A stretch of 64,000 bases of DNA, taken from assembly GCF_027944115.1 (NCBI RefSeq), contig NZ_JAPJZI010000001.1, positions 2,356,001 to 2,420,000 of the forward strand, given 5' to 3'. The notes beneath the pieces are model-generated. The model saw only the letters and a program-made list of their open reading frames with translations. It was not told the DNA's origin and did not search any database. The position numbers and the translations under genes were made by a program. Each line of letters begins with the position of its first letter. Within the stretch, counting starts at the first letter, position 1. Positions 54,909 through 63,000 of this stretch are shown piece after piece. This stretch comes from Hoeflea prorocentri (GTDB lineage Bacteria; Pseudomonadota; Alphaproteobacteria; Rhizobiales; Rhizobiaceae).

Positions 54909-56192
54909 ATGAGCAACAGCGCATATAAGGACCATCTCGGACGCCCTCTTATCGCGGTCACCGGCATGGGCATCGTCACCTCGCTTGGTCAGGGAAAAGA
55001 AGACAATTGGCGGGCGCTGACCAGCGGCACGTCCGGCATTCACGAGATCACCCGCTTCCCGACCGACGGCCTTTCCACACGAATTTGCGGAACGGTCGAC
55101 TTCATGGATGTTCCGAATGTCGCCAGCGAGCTGTCCTTTTCCCTGGCGGACGCGGCCACAAGCGAAGCAGTTGCGCAAGCCGGCATCAGCGGGGATTTCG
55201 GCGGCCCTCTCTTTGTTGCCGCGCCACCCGTTGAGTACGAATGGGCCAACCGCTTCGCACTCGCGGACGAAGCCGGGACGGCAGGAGACTGGGACAATGC
55301 CTATGACGGTTTCCTTGAGGTCCTGCGCAAGGCCCCTCATCCCGAATTTACCGATGTTGCACTGTTCGGCGGTGTCGCCGAGCGGCTCGCGGACCGGTAC
55401 GGGACCCGCGGCCTGCCGATCACGCTATCGACAGCCTGCGCCTCCGGCGCAACGGCCATCCAGCTCGGTGTCGACGCGATACGCCAGGGACGGACGGACC
55501 GCGCCCTGACGGTGGCATCCGACGGATCCGTCAATGCCGAGGCTTTGATCCGGTTCTCGCTTCTTTCCGCACTCTCCACACAGAACGACCCGCCCGACAA
55601 AGCCTCAAAACCCTTCAACAAGGATCGCGACGGCTTCGTGATCGCTGAGGGCGGAGCGGCGCTGGTGCTTGAGTCGCTTGAAGCCGCCGTGGCGCGGGGC
55701 GTGCCGATCCTTGGTATCCTGAAAGGTTATGGCGAGAAGGCCGATCACTTCCACCGCACGCGCTCGTCGCCGGATGGCGGTCCGGCCATAGCAACCATAC
55801 AGGCCGCACTGGAAGATGCCGGGCTCGACGAAACCGGCATCGGCTACATCAATGCGCACGGCACATCGACGCCCGAAAACGACAAGATGGAATATCTGTC
55901 GCTATCAACGGTCTTCGGAGAACAATTGCCTCAAATCCCGGTTTCATCGAATAAATCGATGATCGGCCACACGCTGACAGCTGCGGGCGCCGTCGAAGCA
56001 ATCTTTTCGCTGATGACCATTGAAACGGGAACACTGCCGCCGACGATCAATTACGAGAATCCGGATCCGGCCATCGAGCTGGATGTCGTGCCGAACGTCA
56101 AACGCGAGCACGCTGTTACATCGGTACTTTCCAACTCCTTCGGTTTCGGCGGACAGAACGCCTGTCTTGTCATGACGGCTGAACCGGCCTAA
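54909..56192 (+). CDS. fabF1XL: Beta-ketoacyl-ACP synthase FabF1XL
   Basis: The 427-residue ketosynthase keeps the complete triad: Cys177 in STACASGATA, His317 in NAHGTSTPEND and His354 in KSMIGHTLTAAG. It elongates the AcpXL-bound chain. It starts 1 bp after fabF2XL, which supports coupled translation and a partner complex. The frame also reads through a GTG at 54855, but the ATG fits the family length. Confidence 0.93.
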   Translation: MSNSAYKDHLGRPLIAVTGMGIVTSLGQGKEDNWRALTSGTSGIHEITRFPTDGLSTRICGTVDFMDVPNVASELSFSLADAATSEAVAQAGISGDFGGPLFVAAPPVEYEWANRFALADEAGTAGDWDNAYDGFLEVLRKAPHPEFTDVALFGGVAERLADRYGTRGLPITLSTACASGATAIQLGVDAIRQGRTDRALTVASDGSVNAEALIRFSLLSALSTQNDPPDKASKPFNKDRDGFVIAEGGAALVLESLEAAVARGVPILGILKGYGEKADHFHRTRSSPDGGPAIATIQAALEDAGLDETGIGYINAHGTSTPENDKMEYLSLSTVFGEQLPQIPVSSNKSMIGHTLTAAGAVEAIFSLMTIETGTLPPTINYENPDPAIELDVVPNVKREHAVTSVLSNSFGFGGQNACLVMTAEPA

Positions 56193-56232
56193 ACGGCTGT
56201 GAACCGAGTGTAGACAGGAAGACAGCACCATC

Positions 56233-57261
56233 ATGCGCGCATTGCAGCTCATTGAAGACCGCAAGCTGGAGCTGGCGGATATTGAACCGCCCGCCCCGCC
56301 TTCCGCGGGCGAAGTTACGTTGCGCGTTAACGCGGTAGCGCTCAATCATATCGATGTATGGGGATGGCGCGGCATGGCCTTTGCCAAGCGCAAACTGCCG
56401 CTTGTCATCGGCGCCGAGGCATCGGGAACCGTCGAAGAGATTGGCCCGGGCGTCTCAAACGTCCTTCCCGGTCAGTTGGTATCGGTCTATGGCGCGCGCA
56501 CCTGCGGCCTTTGCCGCGCGTGCCGCGAGGGCCGCGACAATCTTTGCGAACATGTTTCCGGCGTACATGGTTTTCATCTGGACGGCTTCGCACAGGAAAA
56601 GATCAACCTGCCCGCGCGGCTGCTCGTCCCCGCCCCTCCCGGCGTTGACGCGGTGGGTGCGGCGCTTGCTCCCGTCACCTTTGGAACGGTTGAGCATATG
56701 CTCTTCGACAATGCACGCCTGGAACCGGGCGAGACGATCCTTGTTCAGGCCGGCGGCTCAGGCATCGGAACGGCGGCGATCCAGTTGGCCAAGAAACATG
56801 GTTGCACGGTGATCACCACGGTCGGGTCCGACGACAAGATAGAAAAGGCCAAGGCTCTTGGCGCCGATCACGTGATCAACTACCGCGAAGACCGCTTCGA
56901 AGGTGTCGTGCGCAAGCTGACGAAGAAAAAGGGTGTCGATGTGGTTTTTGAGCATGTCGGCGCTGACACCTGGGCCGGCTCCATGCTGTGCATGAAACGC
57001 GGCGGCAGGCTGGTCACATGCGGATCAACCTCGGGCGTTTCCACACAAATGAACCTGATGCAACTCTTCCAGCAGCAATTGCGCCTCATCGGCTCCTTTG
57101 GTTGCCGCATGGAAAACATGGCTGACGCCATGCAGAAAATGGGGCGCGGGCTGGTTCATCCGGTCATCGACACCGAAGTGGGACTTGACGATATCGACAC
57201 GGCGCTTGCGCGCATGGAAGGCCGTCAGGTGTTCGGGAAGATCATACTGAAGATGGACTGA
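56233..57261 (+). CDS. Zinc-binding MDR alcohol dehydrogenase (adh2XL)
   Basis: The 342-residue medium-chain dehydrogenase/reductase has the structural zinc Cys set (CGLCRACREGRDNLC), the nucleotide motif QAGGSGIGTAAIQLA and DVVFEHVGADTW. In rhizobial genomes this gene is the fixed fifth member of the VLCFA lipid A cluster. Its precise role, perhaps an enoyl reduction or omega-1 hydroxyl step, is not certain. It lies 5 bp before lpxXL. Confidence 0.85.
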   Translation: MRALQLIEDRKLELADIEPPAPPSAGEVTLRVNAVALNHIDVWGWRGMAFAKRKLPLVIGAEASGTVEEIGPGVSNVLPGQLVSVYGARTCGLCRACREGRDNLCEHVSGVHGFHLDGFAQEKINLPARLLVPAPPGVDAVGAALAPVTFGTVEHMLFDNARLEPGETILVQAGGSGIGTAAIQLAKKHGCTVITTVGSDDKIEKAKALGADHVINYREDRFEGVVRKLTKKKGVDVVFEHVGADTWAGSMLCMKRGGRLVTCGSTSGVSTQMNLMQLFQQQLRLIGSFGCRMENMADAMQKMGRGLVHPVIDTEVGLDDIDTALARMEGRQVFGKIILKMD

Positions 57262-57266
57262 CAGAC

Positions 57267-58202
57267 GTGAGTCCGTTCGCATACCGATTCTTTTTCCGCC
57301 TCTATAAGGCCAAGAACTGGATTGTCGCCCAGATTGTCTTCACTGCTTTGAGGCTGCTCAGGCTCATTCCGGTCCAGACCGCTCTTCGCTTCACCGAAAA
57401 GGCGGCGGCGTTTATCGGTCCAAAAACCAAGCGTCATCGGCTGGCTCTTTTCAACCTGTCCAGGGCATTCCCGGAGAAATCCGAAGAAGAACGGGAAAAG
57501 ATCGCGGTCGAGATGTGGGCCAACATGTCCCGGCTGATGGTGGAGTATGTGTTTGTCGAGCAGTTGATCGATCATGATCTGCGTGACGGCGAAGGCGGAC
57601 TGATCGAAGTCGACGGGATCGAGCGCTTCCTCGACCTGCGCGACAATCCGCGCCCGTTCATCGTGTTCACGGCCCATACGGGCAATTTTGAGCTGTTGCC
57701 GATCATTGGGGCGAAATACGGTCTGCATGTTACCGCCCTCTTCCGGCCGCCCAACAATCCCTATATTGCCAAGCAGCTCATGGCGGCCCGGCGCACCCAC
57801 ATGGGTCAATTGATCCCGTCCCGCGTAGGCGCATCCTGGAACCTCGCCAGCGTGCTGGAACAGGGTCAGGGCGTTGGTCTTCTGGTCGATCAGAAGTTCC
57901 ACAAGGGCGCGAAGACCAAATTCTTCGGCATGGATGTTCAGACCAACTCCCTGCTCGTCAAACTGGCGCGGAACTACGATTGCGAGGTTTATCCGGCCCG
58001 GTCGATCCGCCTGCCCAACGGCAAGTTCCGGCTGGAGATGGAGCCGGCGATCGAGTTACCGCGCAATGACAAGGGACAGATCGATATCAACGGCACAGCC
58101 CAGCTTCTCAATGACAAGGTCGAGAGCTGGGTGCGCGAATATCCCGGCCAATGGCAATGGTTTCATGACCGCTGGAATATGAAACACATCATCCTCAAGT
58201 AA
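57267..58202 (+). CDS. lpxXL: Lipid A very-long-chain acyltransferase LpxXL
   Basis: The 311-residue HtrB/LpxL-type acyltransferase has the HX4E motif HTGNFE (H137, E142), the substrate segment RPPNNPYI and a C-terminal YPGQWQWFHDRW. A hydrophobic N-terminal anchor is present. It transfers the 27-hydroxyoctacosanoyl group from AcpXL to lipid A. It starts at GTG 57267, 5 bp after the MDR gene, and is convergent with an L,D-transpeptidase 1 bp away. Confidence 0.94.
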   Translation: MSPFAYRFFFRLYKAKNWIVAQIVFTALRLLRLIPVQTALRFTEKAAAFIGPKTKRHRLALFNLSRAFPEKSEEEREKIAVEMWANMSRLMVEYVFVEQLIDHDLRDGEGGLIEVDGIERFLDLRDNPRPFIVFTAHTGNFELLPIIGAKYGLHVTALFRPPNNPYIAKQLMAARRTHMGQLIPSRVGASWNLASVLEQGQGVGLLVDQKFHKGAKTKFFGMDVQTNSLLVKLARNYDCEVYPARSIRLPNGKFRLEMEPAIELPRNDKGQIDINGTAQLLNDKVESWVREYPGQWQWFHDRWNMKHIILK

Positions 58203-58203
58203 C

Positions 58204-58635
58204 TTACTTGCGGATGATGATCCGGGTGTTCTTGAAGCCTTCTCGCTGCACGAGAGAAAACAGCGTCGCGGCGTTGCGCGGATCAAGCCGTACGCATCCG
58301 TGCGAGGCCGGGCGGCCAAGCCTGCTGATCTCATTGGTGCCGTGAACCGCATACCCGCCGCGAAAGAAGATGGCAAACGGCATCGGCGCGTTGTTGTACT
58401 TGCGCGAACGATGATGTTTCGACAACCATTTCGGGCTGTAGGAGCCTGTCGGCGTGTAATAGCCACGCCGGCCGGTCGACACTTTCCAATGGTATTTGAC
58501 CTTGCCGCGATGGGTCACGACCATCGTCTGGCTCGAAAGATCAATCCGGGCGGTCAGCGTAGCGGCCTCTGCCGCAAGCGGCAGCAGCGCCAGTATCACC
58601 ACACTCAATATGAAGACTGAAAGCACACGTTTCAT
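58204..58635 (-). CDS. L,D-transpeptidase (YkuD domain)
   Basis: The 143-residue secreted protein has a signal peptide (MKRVLSVFIL start, cleavage after AAEA near residue 25). The catalytic YkuD domain has VHGTNE (H98) and the motif SHGCVRL with Cys114. It cross-links peptidoglycan or anchors proteins. ATG 58635 has AAGGGGG 5 nt upstream; a GTG at 58641 is less likely. It is convergent with lpxXL and there is no intergenic space. Confidence 0.9.
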   Translation of the reverse strand: MKRVLSVFILSVVILALLPLAAEAATLTARIDLSSQTMVVTHRGKVKYHWKVSTGRRGYYTPTGSYSPKWLSKHHRSRKYNNAPMPFAIFFRGGYAVHGTNEISRLGRPASHGCVRLDPRNAATLFSLVQREGFKNTRIIIRK

Positions 58636-58825
58636 TTCCACCCCCTTAAGCGCGCAACGGAAATCGCGCGCCTCGCACTCTTCCCCAACCGAGCAATCAC
58701 CGATTTGACCGGGTTTTGCTCACAGAGGGGCAAGTATGAACACAATCGACTGCGTGATATGTCGGGCACTACAGCGTCGATAGATGCAATCTCTGAGTTC
58801 GTGGCTTTTTTGAATGTAAGAAAAA

Positions 58826-59797
58826 TCACAATAGCAGGAACAAGACCGCCGCCAACACTGTCAGCAGGCTGCAACTGGCCTGAAACAGGCCGATGGCGGC
58901 GGCAATGTCCTTTGCACCGGCTGCGGCATTGCCGGGCCCGTTCAGCACCGGCTCGCGCACGACCGTGCCGCCATAGGTGCGGTTGCCGGCAAGCGCCAGA
59001 TCAAGCGCTCCGGCCATGGCACATTCGGGCCAGCCTGCATTCGGAGAACGGTGCAGACCCGCATCCCGCAAGGCAACGTCCAGCGCGTGCCCTGCTGCAC
59101 GCCCTCCCCGTTTGACGAAGGCCGCAGCAGCAATCAGAAGGGCGGAAAGCCGCGCCGGCAGCCAGTTGGCCAGGTCGTCCGCCTTTGCCGATGCCCGGCC
59201 GAAGTGGAGATAGCGCTCGTTTTTGTGCCCGATCATGGAATCGGCGGTATTGAGCATTTTGTAGGCAAGCAGTCCCGGCAGGCCGAGCACCGCATACCAG
59301 AAGGCCGGCGCCACGACCCCGTCGGAGAAATTTTCCGCCAGGCTTTCGATCGCGGCGCGGCATACACCCGGTTCATCAAGGCTCTGTGGATCACGCCCGA
59401 CAATTTGCGAAACCGCCTCGCGACCGCCGGCCAGACCGCGCTCCTGCAGGCCCGTGACGACGCGTCCGACATGATCGGAAAGACTTTTTTGCGCGATGAA
59501 CACGGCAACGATGGCAATCTCGATCAGCAAGCCGACCACACCCAATGAACGCAACATCAGCATCAACAGGCCGCCCGCAAAGGCAGATACAATTAGGAGA
59601 AAAACAGTCGCAATCAGACCGTTACGTGAACGTTCCGTGGCGGGTGCCGATGCGCCGTTACCGTAGCGTTCCGCCTGATCAATGGCCCATCCAAACAGCA
59701 CAACGGGATGGGGAATGCGTCGCCACAGCCAGTCCGGATCACCGACAAATCGATCAGCCAGAAGCGCCAGAACCAATATTGCCAGGTTGAGTTCCAC
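58826..59797 (-). CDS. cobD: Adenosylcobinamide-phosphate synthase CobD/CbiB
   Basis: The 323-residue membrane protein has about five helices and the family motif DRFVGDPDWLWRRIPHPVVL at the N terminus. ESLAENFSDGVVAPAFWYAV and YKMLNTADSMIGHKNERY are unmistakable for CbiB. It condenses adenosylcobyrate with aminopropanol phosphate. It is the last gene of cobABCD and starts 17 bp after cobC. Confidence 0.95.
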   Translation of the reverse strand: MELNLAILVLALLADRFVGDPDWLWRRIPHPVVLFGWAIDQAERYGNGASAPATERSRNGLIATVFLLIVSAFAGGLLMLMLRSLGVVGLLIEIAIVAVFIAQKSLSDHVGRVVTGLQERGLAGGREAVSQIVGRDPQSLDEPGVCRAAIESLAENFSDGVVAPAFWYAVLGLPGLLAYKMLNTADSMIGHKNERYLHFGRASAKADDLANWLPARLSALLIAAAAFVKRGGRAAGHALDVALRDAGLHRSPNAGWPECAMAGALDLALAGNRTYGGTVVREPVLNGPGNAAAGAKDIAAAIGLFQASCSLLTVLAAVLFLLL

Positions 59798-59814
59798 GGT
59801 ACTGCCCGGCCCCG

Positions 59815-60837
59815 TCAGCTATCGACAAACGCACGCAATGCCACACGCAGGCGTTCGTCATCGTCCCCGTTCGCACACAGGCCGAAGCGCAGCCAATGCG
59901 GCATATAGCTGAACTTACGCGTCAGAATCCGGTGCCGGCAGAGATGGTCGTGCAGTTTCGCCGCGCGCGGATCTTCGACAAGCGAAAAGAGAGCGGTGTT
60001 ACCAGCGATTGCCAACCCTGCCTCATAAAGTATGCCATTGAGGCTCCTGCTCCTCTCACCTATTGACGCGATTGTCTGCCGGTGCAGATCGTCATCCGCG
60101 AGCACGTGACGGGCAATTTCCAGGGCCGGACCGGACACAGGCCATGTTCCCAGTAGGTTTTCCAATACGCTGCGAACAGCCGGCGAGGCCAGTACGAAGC
60201 CCAACCGAAGGCCGGCAAGACCGTAGAACTTTCCGAAAGACCGCAACACAACGAGATTTTCGACATCGCCGGCCTGCGACGCAACACTGATCTGCGGCTG
60301 GAGGTCGCCAAAGGCTTCATCGACCAGCAGAAAAGCACCTCGGCCTGAAAGATCACGGGCCAGTGTGCGTACATCCCCGGGCGAATATGTCCTGCCATCC
60401 GGATTGTTCGGATTGACCAGCACGACCAGGCCGTAATCATCGCTCAGCGCATCCATGCCCGGCACAAGGTCGACGGAGCGCCCTGCCCTTTCAAACCGCA
60501 CCCGGTATTCCTCATAGGTCGGACCGATCACGGCAACTTTGCCGCTGAAGATATCCGGCAAACGTTGAATGACGCTTTGGGTGCCGGCAACCGGCAGAGG
60601 GCTGATGCCGTCAGCTGCGCCATAGCGAATCCCTGCCGTATCTGCGGCGCTGCTCAACAGATCCTCATCCGGCAGTCGTGCCCATGCCCCGGCACTGATT
60701 GCCGGCAGCGGGACCGGGTTCGGATTGATACCGGTCGAAAGATCGAGCCATTCGCCGGGAACCCCGCCATATCGCGAACACGCACGCGACAGCGCACCGC
60801 CATGCTCAATGGTTTCAATTTCTGTCGTGCCGGTCAT
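59815..60837 (-). CDS. cobC: Threonine-phosphate decarboxylase CobC
   Basis: The 340-residue PLP class I aminotransferase-like decarboxylase opens with EHGGALSRACSRYG and DLSTGINPNPVP, then VNPNNPDGRTY, VDEAFGDL and the PLP-Lys in SFGKFYGLAGLRLGF. It makes aminopropanol phosphate for the cobalamin nucleotide loop. ATG 60837 overlaps the cobB stop by ATGA. Confidence 0.94.
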   Translation of the reverse strand: MTGTTEIETIEHGGALSRACSRYGGVPGEWLDLSTGINPNPVPLPAISAGAWARLPDEDLLSSAADTAGIRYGAADGISPLPVAGTQSVIQRLPDIFSGKVAVIGPTYEEYRVRFERAGRSVDLVPGMDALSDDYGLVVLVNPNNPDGRTYSPGDVRTLARDLSGRGAFLLVDEAFGDLQPQISVASQAGDVENLVVLRSFGKFYGLAGLRLGFVLASPAVRSVLENLLGTWPVSGPALEIARHVLADDDLHRQTIASIGERSRSLNGILYEAGLAIAGNTALFSLVEDPRAAKLHDHLCRHRILTRKFSYMPHWLRFGLCANGDDDERLRVALRAFVDS

Positions 60838-62138
60838 TCGGTATCCGCCAGGTCGATCAGGTGCATGAAGGAACCGCACACGCTCCCACGACGCAGGCCG
60901 ACGGATCCAAGAGAGGTCCCGCGGGCATCCTCAACGTCAAAAAGACCTTCAGCCTCACCTTCCGCCTTGACCGTTGCGTAGTGGAACTCGTGAGCGGTCA
61001 TGGGTTTGCTGCAGAAAAACCCGTCGCACGGCACCGCGCGCCTGTAACCGAGATGAAGCCTGCGTTCGGCGAAGCTTGTTGTCAGCGGAAGCAGACCTAG
61101 CATCGCATGACCCTCGCCCTCACCGTCTATCAGGCTTTCGCCAAGAACCATGTAGCCGCCGCACTCGCCATAAATCGGAATATCCCGGTCGGCCGCCGCC
61201 ACAATGCCTGCCCGAAACCGGCTCGCTGCCGACAGTCGTGCGGCGTGAAGCTCCGGATATCCGCCGGGAAGATAGACGGCATCACAATCATCGGCCGGCG
61301 CCTCAGCAGCCAGAGGGGAGAAGAAGGAGATTTCCGCGCCCCGCCGCCGCCAGCCCAAAAGCATATGTTCGTAACTGAAAGCAAACGCCTCATCGCGTGC
61401 AACCGCGATCCGTTGTCCCGGAGGCGGCAGGCGATCGACATTCGACATGGTTTCGACGGAACCAAACGTGTTTGCTGCCGACATAATTGTCTCAAGATCG
61501 CATCCGCTTTCAACTGTGTCGGCAGCCGCTTCGATAAAGGCTTCAAGGGCCTCATGCTCACCGGCCTGTACCAGGCCGAGATGACGCTCGGGAAGCTGCA
61601 GCGCCTCTTTGCGGCGTACGGCTCCGAACACATCCATGCCGATGACATCAAGGGCATCGCGCAACATTACCTCGTGCCGCTCGCTGGCAACGTTGTTCAA
61701 GATGACGCCGGCAATCATCACATTCGGATCGAACCGCGCAAATCCCTGCACAAGCGCGGCCACAGAGTGGGACAGTTTTGCGCAATTGACCACAAACACC
61801 ACCGGTAACCGCAACAGGGCTGCAAGATCGCCAGCAGCGCCGGTTCCGTCCGCCGCCGCATCGAAAAGCCCCATCATCGCCTCAATGACAAGAAGCCGGT
61901 CGCCGCCCGATACAAGGCCGGCATTTGCCAAAAGCAGGTCCCGCCGCATCGCCCAGGGATCGAAGTTCATGCAGGTCTGACCGCAGGCGGCCGCGTGAAA
62001 TGCCGGATCGATGTAGTCCGGTCCGGCTTTTCCGGAAGCAACCGCATGGCCTGCCCGGCTCAACGCTCTTAGCAATCCGAGCGTAACGGTGGTCTTGCCT
62101 GATCCGGACATTGGCGAAGCGATCAGGAGGCCATTCAT
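60834..62138 (-). CDS. cobB: Cobyrinic/hydrogenobyrinic acid a,c-diamide synthase
   Basis: The 434-residue protein has an N-terminal ATP-binding domain (SPMSGSGKTTVTLGLL; GKAGPDYIDPAFH) and a C-terminal class I glutamine amidotransferase with nucleophile Cys in PIYGECGGYMVLGE. The length is typical for CobB/CbiA. It amidates the a and c side chains of the corrin. It overlaps cobA and cobC by ATGA on both sides. Confidence 0.95.
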   Translation of the reverse strand: MNGLLIASPMSGSGKTTVTLGLLRALSRAGHAVASGKAGPDYIDPAFHAAACGQTCMNFDPWAMRRDLLLANAGLVSGGDRLLVIEAMMGLFDAAADGTGAAGDLAALLRLPVVFVVNCAKLSHSVAALVQGFARFDPNVMIAGVILNNVASERHEVMLRDALDVIGMDVFGAVRRKEALQLPERHLGLVQAGEHEALEAFIEAAADTVESGCDLETIMSAANTFGSVETMSNVDRLPPPGQRIAVARDEAFAFSYEHMLLGWRRRGAEISFFSPLAAEAPADDCDAVYLPGGYPELHAARLSAASRFRAGIVAAADRDIPIYGECGGYMVLGESLIDGEGEGHAMLGLLPLTTSFAERRLHLGYRRAVPCDGFFCSKPMTAHEFHYATVKAEGEAEGLFDVEDARGTSLGSVGLRRGSVCGSFMHLIDLADTE

Positions 62139-62950
62139 TCGGCTGCACGTCCCATGCGTTCGAAAAGCCCGTGCCCCATCCAGTCCAGCATCTGACGCAT
62201 CGGGACAACGCCGCCGACGACAACAATGGCGGGGGGCGACAGGCCGGCAACGATCAGGTCCTGCTCGGCCTGGCCAAGGGTGGTTTCAAGCACCTGCTGC
62301 TGATCGGTCGTCGCATTGCAGACAATCGCCACGGGTTCATCCACGGACCGCCCTGCCCGCATCAGATTATCAACAATCGAAGCGATGTGCTTCATCGCCA
62401 TATACATCACAATAACCGGTGAACCCCTGGCGATCGCATCCCAGTCGATCTGATCGGGCACGACGCCGCCGGAATCGTGGCCGGTCAGAAAGGTAACGCA
62501 GTGATTGACGTCCCGGTGCGTCACCGGAATGCCCGCATAGGCAAGACCGCCAATTCCGGCCGTCACCCCCGGCACAATGCGGAACGCAATGCCGTGATCG
62601 AACAGAGCTTTGGCTTCTTCGCCGCCGCGACCAAAGACAAACGGGTCGCCGCCCTTAAGCCGCACAACCCTCTTTCCGGCACGGGCAAGTTCAACCAGGC
62701 GCAAGGAAATATCGCGCTGCTTGGCAGAGGGTTTGCCGCCCCGTTTTCCGGCATATTCGAGTTTTGCGCCAGGCCTCGCAAGCTCAAGGCAGGTGGCGTT
62801 GACCAGCGCATCATAGACAATCACATCGGCCTGGCCGATGGCATGCACGGCATGAAGGGTCAAAAGTCCGGGGTCGCCGGGCCCTGCGCCGACAAGCCAG
62901 ACGGTTCCCGGCTCGATTGCCGGCAATCCCCTGAAAAGTCCGTCCGTCAT
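62135..62950 (-). CDS. cobA: Uroporphyrinogen-III C-methyltransferase
   Basis: The 271-residue SAM-dependent tetrapyrrole methylase has VWLVGAGPGDPGLLTLHA near the N terminus, VVRLKGGDPFVFGRG and VPGVTAGIGGLAYAGIPVTHRD. It makes precorrin-2. It is single-domain, without the CysG oxidase or chelatase part. ATG 62950 has GGAGG 7 nt upstream. It is divergent from cbiD. Confidence 0.94.
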   Translation of the reverse strand: MTDGLFRGLPAIEPGTVWLVGAGPGDPGLLTLHAVHAIGQADVIVYDALVNATCLELARPGAKLEYAGKRGGKPSAKQRDISLRLVELARAGKRVVRLKGGDPFVFGRGGEEAKALFDHGIAFRIVPGVTAGIGGLAYAGIPVTHRDVNHCVTFLTGHDSGGVVPDQIDWDAIARGSPVIVMYMAMKHIASIVDNLMRAGRSVDEPVAIVCNATTDQQQVLETTLGQAEQDLIVAGLSPPAIVVVGGVVPMRQMLDWMGHGLFERMGRAAE

Positions 62951-63000
62951 GACAGGGCCTCCGACTTCCGCTCCCGCAGCCTCTCGCCTATAAGCACAGC

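Noticed and set aside
58636-58825. Possible cobalamin riboswitch near the cob genes
   Set aside because: No B12-box-like sequence was recognised here or in the 50 bp before cobA and cbiD.
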